From Variovorax sp. 679 (GTDB taxonomy: Bacteria; Pseudomonadota; Gammaproteobacteria; Burkholderiales; Burkholderiaceae_C): DNA of 64,000 nucleotides. The stretch is taken from contig NZ_RXFS01000007.1 in the NCBI RefSeq assembly GCF_003952185.1, forward strand, positions 310,001-374,000, written 5' to 3'. Position numbers and translations under genes: made by a program. Each line of letters opens with the position of its first letter. Within the stretch, counting starts at the first letter, position 1. This document shows, piece by piece, positions 18,027-27,044 of the stretch. The notes beneath the pieces were generated by a model. The model was not told where the DNA came from. It did no database searches and saw nothing but the letters and a program-made list of their open reading frames with translations.

Positions 18027-18760
18027 GCGGCAACGCGGTGCGGGCGATGATCCTGGCCGCCGGGCGCGGCGAGCGCATGCGGCCGCTGACCGACACCTGC
18101 CCCAAGCCCCTGCTGGAGGTGCGCGGCAAGCCCCTGATGCAGTGGCCGATGGAGGCGCTGGCCGTCGGCGGCTTCACCGAACTGGTGGTCAATACCGACT
18201 GGTTGGGCGCGCAGATTTCGGACCGCTTCGGCCCGAAGCCTTTGCTGGATGGGCACTCTGCGCTATCGATTTCATATTCCGACGAGGGCCGCGACTTCGG
18301 CGGTGCACTGGAAACTGCCGGCGGCATCGTGCGCGCGCTGCCGCTGCTCAGCGACGTGTTCTGGGTCGCGGCCGGCGACGTGTTCGCGCCGGATTTCGCC
18401 TTCACGCAGGCGTCGGTCGACCGCTTCGTCGCCAGCGGCAAGCTGGCGCATCTCTGGCTGGTGCCGAACCCGGCGCACAACACCAAGGGCGATTTCGGTC
18501 TCGCGGCGGACGGCCTCGCGCTCAACACGGCGGCCGAGAAATTCACCTTCTCGACCATCGGCCTCTACCGCGCCGCGCTCTTCGCGCCGCCGTACTGCGA
18601 CATCCCGAACGGCAACCCGGCCGGCCGCAAAGCCCCATTGGCGCCGATCCTGCGCGCCGCGATGGACAATGAACTCGTGAGCGCCGAGCTCTACACCGGC
18701 CCCTGGACCGATGTCGGCACCCCCGAACGACTCGCCCAACTGAACACGCCAAGAAGATGA
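18023..18760 (+). CDS. murU: N-acetylmuramate alpha-1-phosphate uridylyltransferase (MurU-type nucleotidyltransferase)
   Basis: This 245-residue protein opens with AMILAAGRGERMRPLT and PKPLLEVRGKPLMQ, the nucleotide-binding signature of sugar-phosphate nucleotidyltransferases. The acidic metal site VAAGDVFAPDF lies further in. Length and pattern fit MurU, which makes UDP-MurNAc from MurNAc-1-phosphate in the recycling route that bypasses MurA. The partner kinase AmgK is encoded far away at 50.4 kb, although the two genes are adjacent in many relatives. The start is a GTG at 18023 overlapping the speD stop; an internal ATG at 18047 is the alternative. Its stop overlaps the pepP ATG. Confidence 0.87.
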   Translation: MSGNAVRAMILAAGRGERMRPLTDTCPKPLLEVRGKPLMQWPMEALAVGGFTELVVNTDWLGAQISDRFGPKPLLDGHSALSISYSDEGRDFGGALETAGGIVRALPLLSDVFWVAAGDVFAPDFAFTQASVDRFVASGKLAHLWLVPNPAHNTKGDFGLAADGLALNTAAEKFTFSTIGLYRAALFAPPYCDIPNGNPAGRKAPLAPILRAAMDNELVSAELYTGPWTDVGTPERLAQLNTPRR

Positions 18761-20166
18761 CTTCAGCAGCAGCCACCACCACCACGATGACGATCTACGC
18801 CGAGCGCCGCGCACGCCTCGCATCGCAACTGGGCAAGGACGGCATCGCCGTCATCCCGACCGCGCCCGAACGGCCGCGCAACCGCGACACCGACTTCCTG
18901 TATCGCCACGACAGCTACTTCTATTACCTGACCGGCTTCACCGAGCCCAATGCCTGGCTGGTGCTGGCGGGCGACGGCCGCGCCACGCTGTTCTGCGCGC
19001 CGAAAGACCTGGAGCGCGAGATCTGGGACGGCTACCGCCTCGGCCCCGATGCGGCGCCCGCGGCGCTCGGCGTCGACGAGGCTTTCTCGGTCACCGACCT
19101 GGACGCGAAGCTGCCCAAGCTGCTCGAGAACCGCTCGACCGTGTGGTTCCCCTTCGCCATCCACAAGGGCCTGGAAAGCCGTGTCGACGGCTGGCTGCAG
19201 TCGGTGCGTGCTCGCGTGCGCTACGGCGCCCTGTGCCCCGACGAGCAGCGCGACCTGTGCGGCCCGCTCGACGAGATGCGCCTCGTCAAGGACGCGCACG
19301 AGCAGGACATCATGCGCCGCGCCGCGCAGATCAGCGCCCGCGCGCACGTCCGCGCGATGCAGCTGTCGGCCCGCATGCTGCGCGAGGGCAAGGACGCCCG
19401 CGAATACCACCTCGACGCCGAGCTGCTGCATGAATTCCGCCTCGGCGGCTCGCAGTACCCGGCTTACTACTCCATCGTCGCGGCCGGCGCCAATGCCTGC
19501 GTGCTGCACTACCGCGCCGACGCCGCACCGGTGCGCAAGGGCGAGCTGGTGCTGATCGACGCGGGCTGCGAGCTCGACGGCTACGCCAGCGACATCACGC
19601 GCACCTTCCCGGCCGACGGCAAGTTCAGCGGCCCGCAGCGCGCGCTGTACGACCTGGTGCTCGCCAGCCAGGACGCCGCGGCCGCCGCCACCAAGGCCGG
19701 CAACCGCTTCACCGACCCGCACGACGCGGCGGTGAAGGTGCTGGCGCAGGGCATGCTCGACTTCGGCCTGCTCGACGCCAGCAAGGTCGGCAATGTGCAG
19801 GACGTGATCGACTCGCGCGCCTACTTCCAGTTCTACATGCACCGCACCGGCCACTGGCTCGGCATGGACGTGCACGACTGCGGCAGCTACGTCGAGCCCA
19901 CCCAGGTCGGCGAAGTGAGCGAGCGGAAGGATCCGCTGTCGAACGAAGTCATCAAGAACCGGCCCAGCCGCATCCTGCACCCAGGCATGGTGCTCACGCT
20001 GGAGCCCGGCATCTACGTGCGGCCCGCCGACGGCGTGCCCGAGCAGTTCCACAACATCGGCATCCGCATCGAGGACGACGCGATCGTCACCGCCACCGGC
20101 TGCGAACTCATTTCGCGCGGCGTGCCGGTGAAGGCGGACGAGATCGAGGCGTTGATGCGGGCCTGA
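18757..20166 (+). CDS. pepP: Xaa-Pro aminopeptidase (aminopeptidase P)
   Basis: This 469-residue M24B peptidase removes N-terminal residues next to proline. The N-terminal creatinase-like domain includes RHDSYFYYLTGFTEPNA. The C-terminal pita-bread domain has the metal ligands in LIDAGCELDGYASDITRTFP (about residues 267-286), HRTGHWLGMDVHD, LTLEPGIYV and NIGIRIEDD. The ATG at 18757 overlaps the murU TGA as ATGA, making it the third coupled gene after speD and murU. It is probably a cytoplasmic housekeeping peptidase. In several relatives pepP precedes ubiquinone hydroxylase genes, which are absent here. Confidence 0.96.
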   Translation: MTSAAATTTTMTIYAERRARLASQLGKDGIAVIPTAPERPRNRDTDFLYRHDSYFYYLTGFTEPNAWLVLAGDGRATLFCAPKDLEREIWDGYRLGPDAAPAALGVDEAFSVTDLDAKLPKLLENRSTVWFPFAIHKGLESRVDGWLQSVRARVRYGALCPDEQRDLCGPLDEMRLVKDAHEQDIMRRAAQISARAHVRAMQLSARMLREGKDAREYHLDAELLHEFRLGGSQYPAYYSIVAAGANACVLHYRADAAPVRKGELVLIDAGCELDGYASDITRTFPADGKFSGPQRALYDLVLASQDAAAAATKAGNRFTDPHDAAVKVLAQGMLDFGLLDASKVGNVQDVIDSRAYFQFYMHRTGHWLGMDVHDCGSYVEPTQVGEVSERKDPLSNEVIKNRPSRILHPGMVLTLEPGIYVRPADGVPEQFHNIGIRIEDDAIVTATGCELISRGVPVKADEIEALMRA

Positions 20167-20179
20167 CGCCCGGCCAACC

Positions 20180-20758
20180 ATGAACGTCGAGCCGCTGGCC
20201 GCCCGCTACGTCATCGAGACGACGCCCGGCGGCGGCCTTCGGGCCGTGGTACCCGCGCGCAAGCACTGGCTGTTCCTGCTCTTCATGTGCGTGTGGCTGA
20301 CTGGCTGGTGCTTCGGCGAGTTCACGGCCGCGAACCAGCTGCTGCACCCGCGCCGCCACGGCACCGACGAGCGGTGGTTCCTCACGCTCTGGCTCGCGGG
20401 CTGGACCGTGGGTGGCGCGTGGGCATTCTTCTGCGTGCTGTGGCAGCTCTTCGGCCGCGAGCTGATTTCGGTCGAAGAAGGCTCGCTGGTTCATCGCGTG
20501 GAAATCTGGGGCCTGGGGCGCACGCGCGCCTATGCAATCCACGCGATTTCGCGGCTGCGGGTCGTCGAGTTCTCGTTCGATTTCTTCCGCAATCAACGCG
20601 CCGCGATGCCGCCGCTGTTCGGCGCGGGCATGGGTCCGATCGCGTTCGACTACGGACAGCGCAGCTTCAGGATCGCGCCTTCGCTCGACGAAGCCGAGGC
20701 CCGTTCGCTGATCACGATCCTGGCCGAGCGGTTGCCGCGCGCTGTGCGGGAGCTGTAG
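20180..20758 (+). CDS. hypothetical membrane protein, two helices and a PH-like C-terminal part
   Basis: This 192-residue protein has two hydrophobic helices at about residues 27-45 and 72-97, followed by a soluble region of alternating strands (ISVEEGSLVHRVEIWGLGRTRAYAI, then a strand RLRVVEFSF). This resembles bacterial proteins with a small pleckstrin-like domain after a membrane hairpin. I do not recognise a characterised homologue. It begins 13 bases after pepP and probably belongs to the same transcript. It converges on the DUF3325 gene with 33 bases between them. Confidence 0.75.
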   Translation: MNVEPLAARYVIETTPGGGLRAVVPARKHWLFLLFMCVWLTGWCFGEFTAANQLLHPRRHGTDERWFLTLWLAGWTVGGAWAFFCVLWQLFGRELISVEEGSLVHRVEIWGLGRTRAYAIHAISRLRVVEFSFDFFRNQRAAMPPLFGAGMGPIAFDYGQRSFRIAPSLDEAEARSLITILAERLPRAVREL

Positions 20759-20791
20759 CGAGCTGGCCCACTGCGACAAGCTTTGTCATCA

Positions 20792-21145
20792 CTACGAAGC
20801 GAGCAACAGGCTGCTCAGCGCGACGGCCGTCGCCGCGAACGCGATCCAGTGAAAGCGGCGCGGTGCGTAGCTGAGCAGCGCTACCGTGGACAGCGCCGCC
20901 GCCGTGAGCGCGCCCAGCCAGAGCACCCAGCCGATCGAGCCGCCCGCCGCCTGCAGACTCGCCCCGAGCGACAGGCACAGCAGCGCCGCGCCGCCGAGTT
21001 GCAGCCAGCGTCGCCACGCGCCCGGCGTGCTGCCGCGGCCGAAGACATCCTCGCTGTGGCGGTCCATCGCGAGGCTCAGTGCGCAGAAGCCCGCGAGCGA
21101 TGCGGCGAACACCAGGCCGAGGAGCAGCGAGGAATCCATCGTCAT
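20792..21145 (-). CDS. DUF3325 family membrane protein
   Basis: This 117-residue protein has three or four hydrophobic helices. It starts with SLLLGLVFAASLAGFCALSLAMDRH, where the DRH after the first helix is typical of DUF3325 proteins found beside PepSY transmembrane proteins and siderophore receptors. The ATG at 21145 shares one base with the PepSY gene stop (TGATG), so the genes are coupled; an ATG two codons later is equally possible. It is the last gene of a three-gene iron-related operon. The molecular role is unknown. Confidence 0.83.
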   Translation of the reverse strand: MTMDSSLLLGLVFAASLAGFCALSLAMDRHSEDVFGRGSTPGAWRRWLQLGGAALLCLSLGASLQAAGGSIGWVLWLGALTAAALSTVALLSYAPRRFHWIAFAATAVALSSLLLAS

Positions 21146-22815
21146 CACGAGCCCTGGCCCGATGCGGCGAGCGTCGATGCCGGCTGCGGCGCCTGCGCCT
21201 TCTTCTCCGCATGTTGCTGCTGCTTGGCGGCAATGGACTTGCGCCGCTTGCGCTCCACGATCCACACCGCACCGGCGAGCCCCAGGCCGAGCGCGATCGT
21301 CACGAGATCGAAGCCAGCCACCGCGGCCGGACCCGAGCGCAGGCTCACGGTCAGCGGCGCGGGGCCAGTGAAGGCATTGAGCACCGGCAGCAGCATGAAC
21401 AGCAGCGCGCCAGCCGAAAGCTGCGCCTGCCACATGCGCAAGGTGGGCCGCAGCAGGCCCAGCACGGCGGCCGCGCCCCAGACGATGAAGAACCAGCGGA
21501 TCTCTGCCTCGCCGCGCTCCGCGATGCCGACCGGCAGCAGGCGGTTGGCCCAGAAGAAGGCAGCCATCGCGACGGGCAGGCCGGCAATCGCGCCGAGGTT
21601 GAGCCCGTCGACGAGCCGCAGGCCGAAGCTGACGCGCCCGCCCTGCTTGAGCGTCTTCGCGTATTTCTGGCGTTCCTTCACGGCCCACAGCAGGAGCCCC
21701 GTCGCGACCATCAGGCAGCCCGCGAGCCCCGAGAGGAAGAACAGCGCGCGCAGCAGCGGATCGCCGAAGCGGCCGATGTGCAGGCCGTAGAGCACGCCGC
21801 GCGTTTCCGCCGCGGGCTTGGGCACGTCGCCGAATGCGCCGATCAGCGCGCCGGTGGTGCCATTGAACATCATCGAAGGCTTCTCGTACGACAGCTGCGG
21901 CCCCTCGGCGCGGGTAAGCGCGACGATCGCATTGGCGTCGTTGGGCTGGTGCACGGTGATGCGGCCCACGGCGGCGCCGTTCCAGTGCGCGGAAGCCTGC
22001 GCCATCATCGGCGCGATGGGCGCGAGCGGTGCCTTGCTGCCCGAAGCCTTGACCTGGTCGCGGCCGGTGCCTGGAAACACCTCGGAGAAGAAGGCCTGCT
22101 CGCCGCCGCGATCCCTGTAGGCCGCCTGCGGAGCCCAGGGCATGTACATGAACATCAGCGTGACGAGGCCGGTGTACGTGATCATCAGGTGATAGGGCAG
22201 CGCGAGCACCGCCGTCACGTTGTGCGCATCGAGCCACGAGCGCTGGCCCTTCTTCGGGCGGAAGGTGAAGAAGTCCTTGAAGATGCGCTTGTGCGTGACG
22301 ATGCCGCTGAAGATCGCCACCAGCATGAACATCGCGCAGAAGCCGACGATCCAGCGCGCCCACTGCGCGGGCATGTAGTGCAGGTCGAAATGCAGGCGGT
22401 AGAAGAACTCGCCACCGCGCGTGACGCGAGCAGCGGAGAGGGCCTCGCCGGTGGCGGGGTCGAGCGAGACGCGGTCGAAGCGGCGGCGCGGCTTGTCGCC
22501 GGATGCGGCACCCGGGGCGGGCGCGGCGAGATACAGCACGTCGGCCGACGGCTGGCGCTCGGTCGGCATGTTGATGAACCAGCGCGGGCTGCTCGCACCA
22601 TGCTTCTGCAGATAGGCCACCGCGCCCTCGGCCACCTGAAGCGGCGGCACCGGGGCCTGCGCGACCGCATGCAGCTCGGGCTTCATCCAGAAAGTGATCT
22701 CGTCCTTGAAGTACGAAGCCGTGCCGGCCGCGAACACCATGAACAGCACCCAGCCGACCAGCAAGCCCGACCAGGTGTGCAGCCAGGCCATCGACTGGCG
22801 GAAGCCTTCTTTCAT
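21145..22815 (-). CDS. PepSY-associated transmembrane protein (siderophore reduction/uptake type)
   Basis: This 556-residue inner-membrane protein of the PepSY_TM family starts MKEGFRQSMAWLHTWSGLLVGWVLFMVF, the usual first helix with its HxWSG motif. It has a periplasmic region up to about residue 140, further helices with conserved histidines (DLHYMPAQWARW, YHLMITYTGLV), and C-terminal helices. Relatives in iron-uptake loci are thought to take part in ferric-siderophore reduction. The ATG at 22815 overlaps the stop of the DUF3649 gene as ATGA. The frame is open to 23016 but the extra N-terminus is Arg-rich shadow sequence. A Fur-like box precedes the operon. Confidence 0.9.
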   Translation of the reverse strand: MKEGFRQSMAWLHTWSGLLVGWVLFMVFAAGTASYFKDEITFWMKPELHAVAQAPVPPLQVAEGAVAYLQKHGASSPRWFINMPTERQPSADVLYLAAPAPGAASGDKPRRRFDRVSLDPATGEALSAARVTRGGEFFYRLHFDLHYMPAQWARWIVGFCAMFMLVAIFSGIVTHKRIFKDFFTFRPKKGQRSWLDAHNVTAVLALPYHLMITYTGLVTLMFMYMPWAPQAAYRDRGGEQAFFSEVFPGTGRDQVKASGSKAPLAPIAPMMAQASAHWNGAAVGRITVHQPNDANAIVALTRAEGPQLSYEKPSMMFNGTTGALIGAFGDVPKPAAETRGVLYGLHIGRFGDPLLRALFFLSGLAGCLMVATGLLLWAVKERQKYAKTLKQGGRVSFGLRLVDGLNLGAIAGLPVAMAAFFWANRLLPVGIAERGEAEIRWFFIVWGAAAVLGLLRPTLRMWQAQLSAGALLFMLLPVLNAFTGPAPLTVSLRSGPAAVAGFDLVTIALGLGLAGAVWIVERKRRKSIAAKQQQHAEKKAQAPQPASTLAASGQGS

Positions 22816-23204
22816 GCGGCGCCTCCGGCAGCGTGCATGAGCAACAGCAGGAACAGCCCCAGCACCGCCGCGACAACGGCAAGGCCGGACCATGCGCGCA
22901 ACGCGGTGCGCGCGGCGAAGACCCACATCACCGCGAGCGCGAAGATGGCGAAGGAAGCGAGCAGGCCGGTCATCGTGGCTTCGCTGCGCGTCATGCCGAA
23001 GACGGCGGGCAGGCATAGCGCGAGCACGACGGAAGACAGCGCCGCGACGCCATAGCCGCCCGCGATGGCGGCAATCGCACGTGAAGCCACGCCGAGGCGA
23101 CGGCGAACGCCAGCGCTCACGACGCGCGCCGGACGGCGTGCGAGGTCGTTCGGAGATTCATGAAGAGGGAGAAGAAAGCCCAGAAAGATGAGAATGATAC
23201 TCAT
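22812..23204 (-). CDS. DUF3649 family membrane protein
   Basis: This small protein has three hydrophobic helices, with the family segment VASRAIAAIAGGYGVAALSSV and the ending LGLFLLLLMHAAGG. It is 130 residues long if translation starts at the ATG at 23204, which has GGGGGA about 11 bases upstream but lies inside the Fur-like box. A GTG at 23120 would give a 102-residue protein closer to the core domain but lacks a ribosome site. DUF3649 genes co-occur with PepSY and DUF3325 genes next to TonB-dependent siderophore receptors. No receptor gene is present in this window. Confidence 0.8.
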   Translation of the reverse strand: MSIILIFLGFLLPLHESPNDLARRPARVVSAGVRRRLGVASRAIAAIAGGYGVAALSSVVLALCLPAVFGMTRSEATMTGLLASFAIFALAVMWVFAARTALRAWSGLAVVAAVLGLFLLLLMHAAGGAA

Positions 23205-23205
23205 C
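23187..23205 (-). promoter_or_regulatory. Fur-box-like palindrome
   Basis: GATGAG-AATGATA-CTCATC is a near-perfect dyad in an otherwise GC-rich setting. It carries the GAGAATGATA core common in betaproteobacterial Fur sites. It lies at the start of the DUF3649/PepSY/DUF3325 operon and overlaps its first possible start codon, so iron-repressed expression is likely. Confidence 0.6.
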
Positions 23206-23268
23206 TGACAAGATTTCCCCCACCCGCCCCACCTGCGATCCGGGGCATTCCCGCCCCGGACACACCAA

Positions 23269-24621
23269 TCACTTCGCCTGCAGCAGCGCCCCCGCCTCCA
23301 GCAGCACCAGCTCGTTGTCGTCCGCCTTGTTCGGCTCGCGGCTGCTCGAGAAGGGCAGGTTGTTGTCGTTGCCGACCACGATGTGCGTGGCGTCCACCAC
23401 GTCGACGTTCTCGATGGTGAAGAACGGGAACTTCAGCACGCCGTCGTTCAGGGGCTTGCGCGCGAGCTTGTTCGGGTCGGCGATGTTCAGCAGGTCGATG
23501 TAGCCGATCTTGCGCACCGGGCCGCCCACGTTGGCGTCGCTGAGCTCGACCTTGTAGACGCGCTTGAACTTCGCGATGTCGTGGAAGCAGTCGGTACGCT
23601 TCTGGCCTTCGGGGCAGGCCTTGTCGCTCGTGCCTTCGCCGTTGTCGCGCTCGATGATGAGGCCCGTGGCGCCGTCGATCATGTTGAAGTCGCCGATGGC
23701 GTTGCCGTTGGCCTCGAGCACGTACTTCCAGTGGCGGCCGGTCCACTTCTCGGTGGCCACGTCGAACTCCAGCACGCGCAGCGCTTCCTTGCCTTCGACC
23801 TTCTCGTAGTCCTTGGCCTCGGCGTTCCACACCGGGCCTTCGAGCAGCGCATACAGCTTGCTGCCGTCCTTCGACGCGGCCATGCCTTCGAAGCCCTTGG
23901 AGCGCTTGATCTGGAAGTCGACCGCGCCGCCAGGAGCGCCCGGCGTGGTCACGGCCGGATGGTCGGGCGAGCGCACGACCTTGCCGTCGACCAGCGTGTC
24001 GTACACCGCGAGCACCTTGCCCTTGAGGTCGGCCTTGATGAGGAAGGGGCCGAACTCCTCGCCGATCCACAGCGCGCCGCCTGCGAACTGGAAGCTCTCG
24101 GGGTCGAAGTCGGAGCCTGTCAGGTAGCGCTGCTTGGTGCCTTCGTGGACGATGCGGAAGGGCACCTTCTTGTCGGGGTCGTGCAGGAAGATGGTGTTGA
24201 TGCGATTGAACTTGCCGCTCTTGAAGTCCACCTTGTAGTGGTTCAGGTAGAGCATGAAGTCGGGCGAGTTGGCCTTGGCGCCCGCGCCGTTGTCGGTGAG
24301 GATCCAGAAGCTGCCGTCGTCCATCTTCTTGATGCCCGAGTGGCCCTGCAGCGGCTGGCCCTTGAAGGGCAGCGACACGCCGGTGCCGCGACCGGCCGAC
24401 AGCCCTTCGACCGAGCCCGGTGCATCCACGCGCTTGCCGGTCGTGAACTTGCCGCTGACCTGCAGGTCGGCCGGCGCATCCTTCGGCGCGGGAACGAAGC
24501 TTTGCGCGGGCAGCACGGCGTGGCCGGAGAGCGTGGCGGGGAAGGCGGTCTGGGCGGCCGCACTGCCGCACGCGAGGGCGGCGGCGAGAGCGACGAAAGA
24601 CAAGGAGGAAAGACGCGTCAT
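23269..24621 (-). CDS. esterase-like activity of phytase family protein (exported)
   Basis: This 450-residue protein has a Sec signal (about residues 1-24, ending GSAAAQ). The mature part has the beta-propeller-like pattern of the phytase-like family: SVEGLSAGRGTGVSLPFKG, WILTDNGAGAK, DFDPESFQFAGGALWIGEEFGPFLI and FEGMAASKDGSKLYALLEGPV. Members are periplasmic or secreted and annotated as phytase-like esterases; the true substrate is unsettled. The ATG at 24621 starts a clear signal peptide, whereas the open frame upstream to 24714 does not. It lies downstream of pbpC on the same strand with a 76-base gap. Confidence 0.88.
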   Translation of the reverse strand: MTRLSSLSFVALAAALACGSAAAQTAFPATLSGHAVLPAQSFVPAPKDAPADLQVSGKFTTGKRVDAPGSVEGLSAGRGTGVSLPFKGQPLQGHSGIKKMDDGSFWILTDNGAGAKANSPDFMLYLNHYKVDFKSGKFNRINTIFLHDPDKKVPFRIVHEGTKQRYLTGSDFDPESFQFAGGALWIGEEFGPFLIKADLKGKVLAVYDTLVDGKVVRSPDHPAVTTPGAPGGAVDFQIKRSKGFEGMAASKDGSKLYALLEGPVWNAEAKDYEKVEGKEALRVLEFDVATEKWTGRHWKYVLEANGNAIGDFNMIDGATGLIIERDNGEGTSDKACPEGQKRTDCFHDIAKFKRVYKVELSDANVGGPVRKIGYIDLLNIADPNKLARKPLNDGVLKFPFFTIENVDVVDATHIVVGNDNNLPFSSSREPNKADDNELVLLEAGALLQAK

Positions 24622-24697
24622 GAGCGACAAAGTGTTCAAGTTGAAACCGCGTGACCATGCCGAGAAGGCATGACGCCACCGTGACATCCACTCCGCG

Positions 24698-27031
24698 TCA
24701 GGGCGCGATATCAACTGTTAACTCGCGCGACTCCGCGCGGCCCTGGTCATCGACCGCGCGCAGCAGGTAGCGCCGGCCCGATGTCGCCAGGTCGGGCATC
24801 CAGGTGATGCCTTCGCCGGGCGCGGCGCGGCCGATGAGCGCATCGTCGGCAAACCAGTAGATCGCCTGCGTACCCGCAGAGGCCTCGGCGCGCAGCACCA
24901 GCGGCTCGGGCTTCTTCGCGCGCAGCGTGTGGCGCACGCCGCGCAGGGGCGAAGTGATGAGCGGTGCACCTTCCTGCGCGTCGCCTTCGGTCTTGTCGCA
25001 GCCATCGGCGGGCGCGCTCGCGCGGGGCAGGCCGGCCTGGCGGAACAGCCGGCGCATGTCGCTGCCCCACTGCTCCACCACCTGCTGGCGCGCGTTGGGC
25101 TGAGGGCCGCAGACCACCTTGCCCGTCGTCTCGTCGACCCACACGGCGCGGTGCAGGTTGCTCACCTGGATAGGCGACTTGCCGGCGATGAACCACGTCA
25201 TGGTGCGTACCGGGCACAGCGCGTCGGGCAGGCCTCCGGTCGCCGTGCAGACCTCGACCTGGCGCAGGTCCGGTGGCTGGCGCGACGCCACCTCGCCCGG
25301 GTCGAGCCGCTCGGCGCGCAAGGCATCGATCATGCGCAGGAAGAGCGGCGCGGCCGCGTCGACGCCCACAAGCGCAGGATTGCTCGTGCCATCGAAGTTG
25401 CCCACCCACACCACCAGCACGTGGCGGCCGAAGACGCCGGCCGTCCACGCATCGCGGAAGCCCCAGGAGGTGCCCGTCTTCCATGCGATGGCAGGGCGCG
25501 CCGGCAGCGTGGTGTCGGGGCGCGGCGTGTGGCGCAGCATGTCGAGCGTGATGAACGACGCTTCCTCGCTCAGCAGGCGCAGCGGCTGCGCTGTCTTCCC
25601 GTCGGGTGCGGGCTGCGTGTAGCGGATGGGCTGCGAGACGCCGCCGTTGGCCAGCGTCGCGTACATGCCCGCCAACTCCTCGGGCGTGACCTCGCCACCG
25701 CCCAGCACCAGCGCGAGGCCGTAGTGCTGTTCGCTCTGCAGCTTCTGCACGCCGGCCAGCCGCATGAAGTCGTAGAGCCCCGGCTTCGAGAGTTTCGCGG
25801 CCACGGCCACGGCGGGCACGTTGCGGCTGCGGATCAGCGCCTCCTGCGCCGGCAGCGGACCGGCGAAGCGGTGGTCGAAGTTCTCGGGCGTGTAGGGGCC
25901 GAAGGAGGTGGGCGCGTCCTTCAGCATCGTCTTCGGATGCAGCAGCCCCTGGTCGAGCGCCAGCGCATAGATGAAGGGCTTGAGCGTGGAGCCCGGCGAG
26001 CGCTTGGCCAGCACGCCGTTGACCTGGCCCGAGATGGCGTCGTTGCGGAAATCGGCCGAGCCGATCATCGCGCGCACGTGCATCGTCGAGGCATCGAGCA
26101 GCAGCGCGCTCGCGTTGTTCATGCCGACGTCGGCATGCGCGCGCAGGTACTGGCCCATCACGCGTTCGAGCGTGGCCTGCATGCGCAAGTCGATGGTGGT
26201 GCGCACTTCCTGCACGCCGCGCTCCTGCGCGAGCAGCATGTCGGTGGCGTGCGGCGCCAGAAATGGCAGGCTGCCGCGCGACTGCGCCGACAGCGCAAGC
26301 TGCGCATCGGGCGCGTGCTGCTTCGCGGTCGGGTCGCGCTCGGCCCACAGCGCCCACAAGCGTTCGCGTGCCGACTGCAGCTCCGCATTGCGGCCGCGCT
26401 CGGCGATGCGCTTGACGGGGTTCTGCGGAATCACCGCGAGCGTCAGCGCTTCGGGCAGGCTCAGCTTCGCGGCGTCCTTGCGGAAGTAGATGAGGCTCGC
26501 GGCCTGCACGCCCTCGATGTTGCCGCCGTAGGGCGCGGTGTTGAGATACGCCTCCAGGATGTCGTGCTTGCTGAAACGAGCCTCCAGCCACAGCGCCGCG
26601 AATATCTGCGCCACCTTGCCGGTGGGCGTGCGGCTGTCGATGCCGTAGACGCGGCGCGCCAGCTGCATCGTGAGCGTCGAGCCACCCTGCCTGCGCTCGC
26701 CGCTGGCGATGCGCCACGCGCTGCGCGCCAGCGCGGCGGGGTTGACGCCGGGGTGCCCGTAGAAGCGCCGGTCTTCGTACAGCAGCACCGCATCGACCAG
26801 CGTGGGCGAGATCCGCTCCAGCGGCACCCAGAGGCGGTATTGCTCGTCGGCAGCGAGCGTGAGCCGCATCAGCTCGCCGCCCTGCGCATAGACGGCGCGC
26901 GAGCTGCCGACGGTTTCGCTCAACGCCGCGTGCGGCCAGAGGCGCAGCAGCGCGAGCACGAAGACAGCCGCCAGCGCCCACAGCGCGGGCTTGCGCAGCC
27001 TCCTTCCTGCAGACGCGATGCCGATGCGCAT
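24698..27031 (-). CDS. pbpC: penicillin-binding protein 1C
   Basis: This 777-residue bifunctional peptidoglycan synthase has a short N-terminus and one membrane helix (residues 16-32). The GT51 glycosyltransferase domain has catalytic E86 in YEDRRFYGHPGVNP and the GGSTLTMQLARR motif. The transpeptidase domain has S348 and K351 in STLKPF and a KTGTS motif near residue 519. A C-terminal BiPBP_C domain begins near residue 690. PBP1C polymerises glycan and may repair the wall. The ATG at 27031 follows GGCGAGACTGGCC, a weak ribosome site, 13 bases after the alpha-2-macroglobulin stop. This pairing is widespread in Proteobacteria. Confidence 0.95.
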   Translation of the reverse strand: MRIGIASAGRRLRKPALWALAAVFVLALLRLWPHAALSETVGSSRAVYAQGGELMRLTLAADEQYRLWVPLERISPTLVDAVLLYEDRRFYGHPGVNPAALARSAWRIASGERRQGGSTLTMQLARRVYGIDSRTPTGKVAQIFAALWLEARFSKHDILEAYLNTAPYGGNIEGVQAASLIYFRKDAAKLSLPEALTLAVIPQNPVKRIAERGRNAELQSARERLWALWAERDPTAKQHAPDAQLALSAQSRGSLPFLAPHATDMLLAQERGVQEVRTTIDLRMQATLERVMGQYLRAHADVGMNNASALLLDASTMHVRAMIGSADFRNDAISGQVNGVLAKRSPGSTLKPFIYALALDQGLLHPKTMLKDAPTSFGPYTPENFDHRFAGPLPAQEALIRSRNVPAVAVAAKLSKPGLYDFMRLAGVQKLQSEQHYGLALVLGGGEVTPEELAGMYATLANGGVSQPIRYTQPAPDGKTAQPLRLLSEEASFITLDMLRHTPRPDTTLPARPAIAWKTGTSWGFRDAWTAGVFGRHVLVVWVGNFDGTSNPALVGVDAAAPLFLRMIDALRAERLDPGEVASRQPPDLRQVEVCTATGGLPDALCPVRTMTWFIAGKSPIQVSNLHRAVWVDETTGKVVCGPQPNARQQVVEQWGSDMRRLFRQAGLPRASAPADGCDKTEGDAQEGAPLITSPLRGVRHTLRAKKPEPLVLRAEASAGTQAIYWFADDALIGRAAPGEGITWMPDLATSGRRYLLRAVDDQGRAESRELTVDIAP

Positions 27032-27044
27032 GGCCAGTCTCGCC

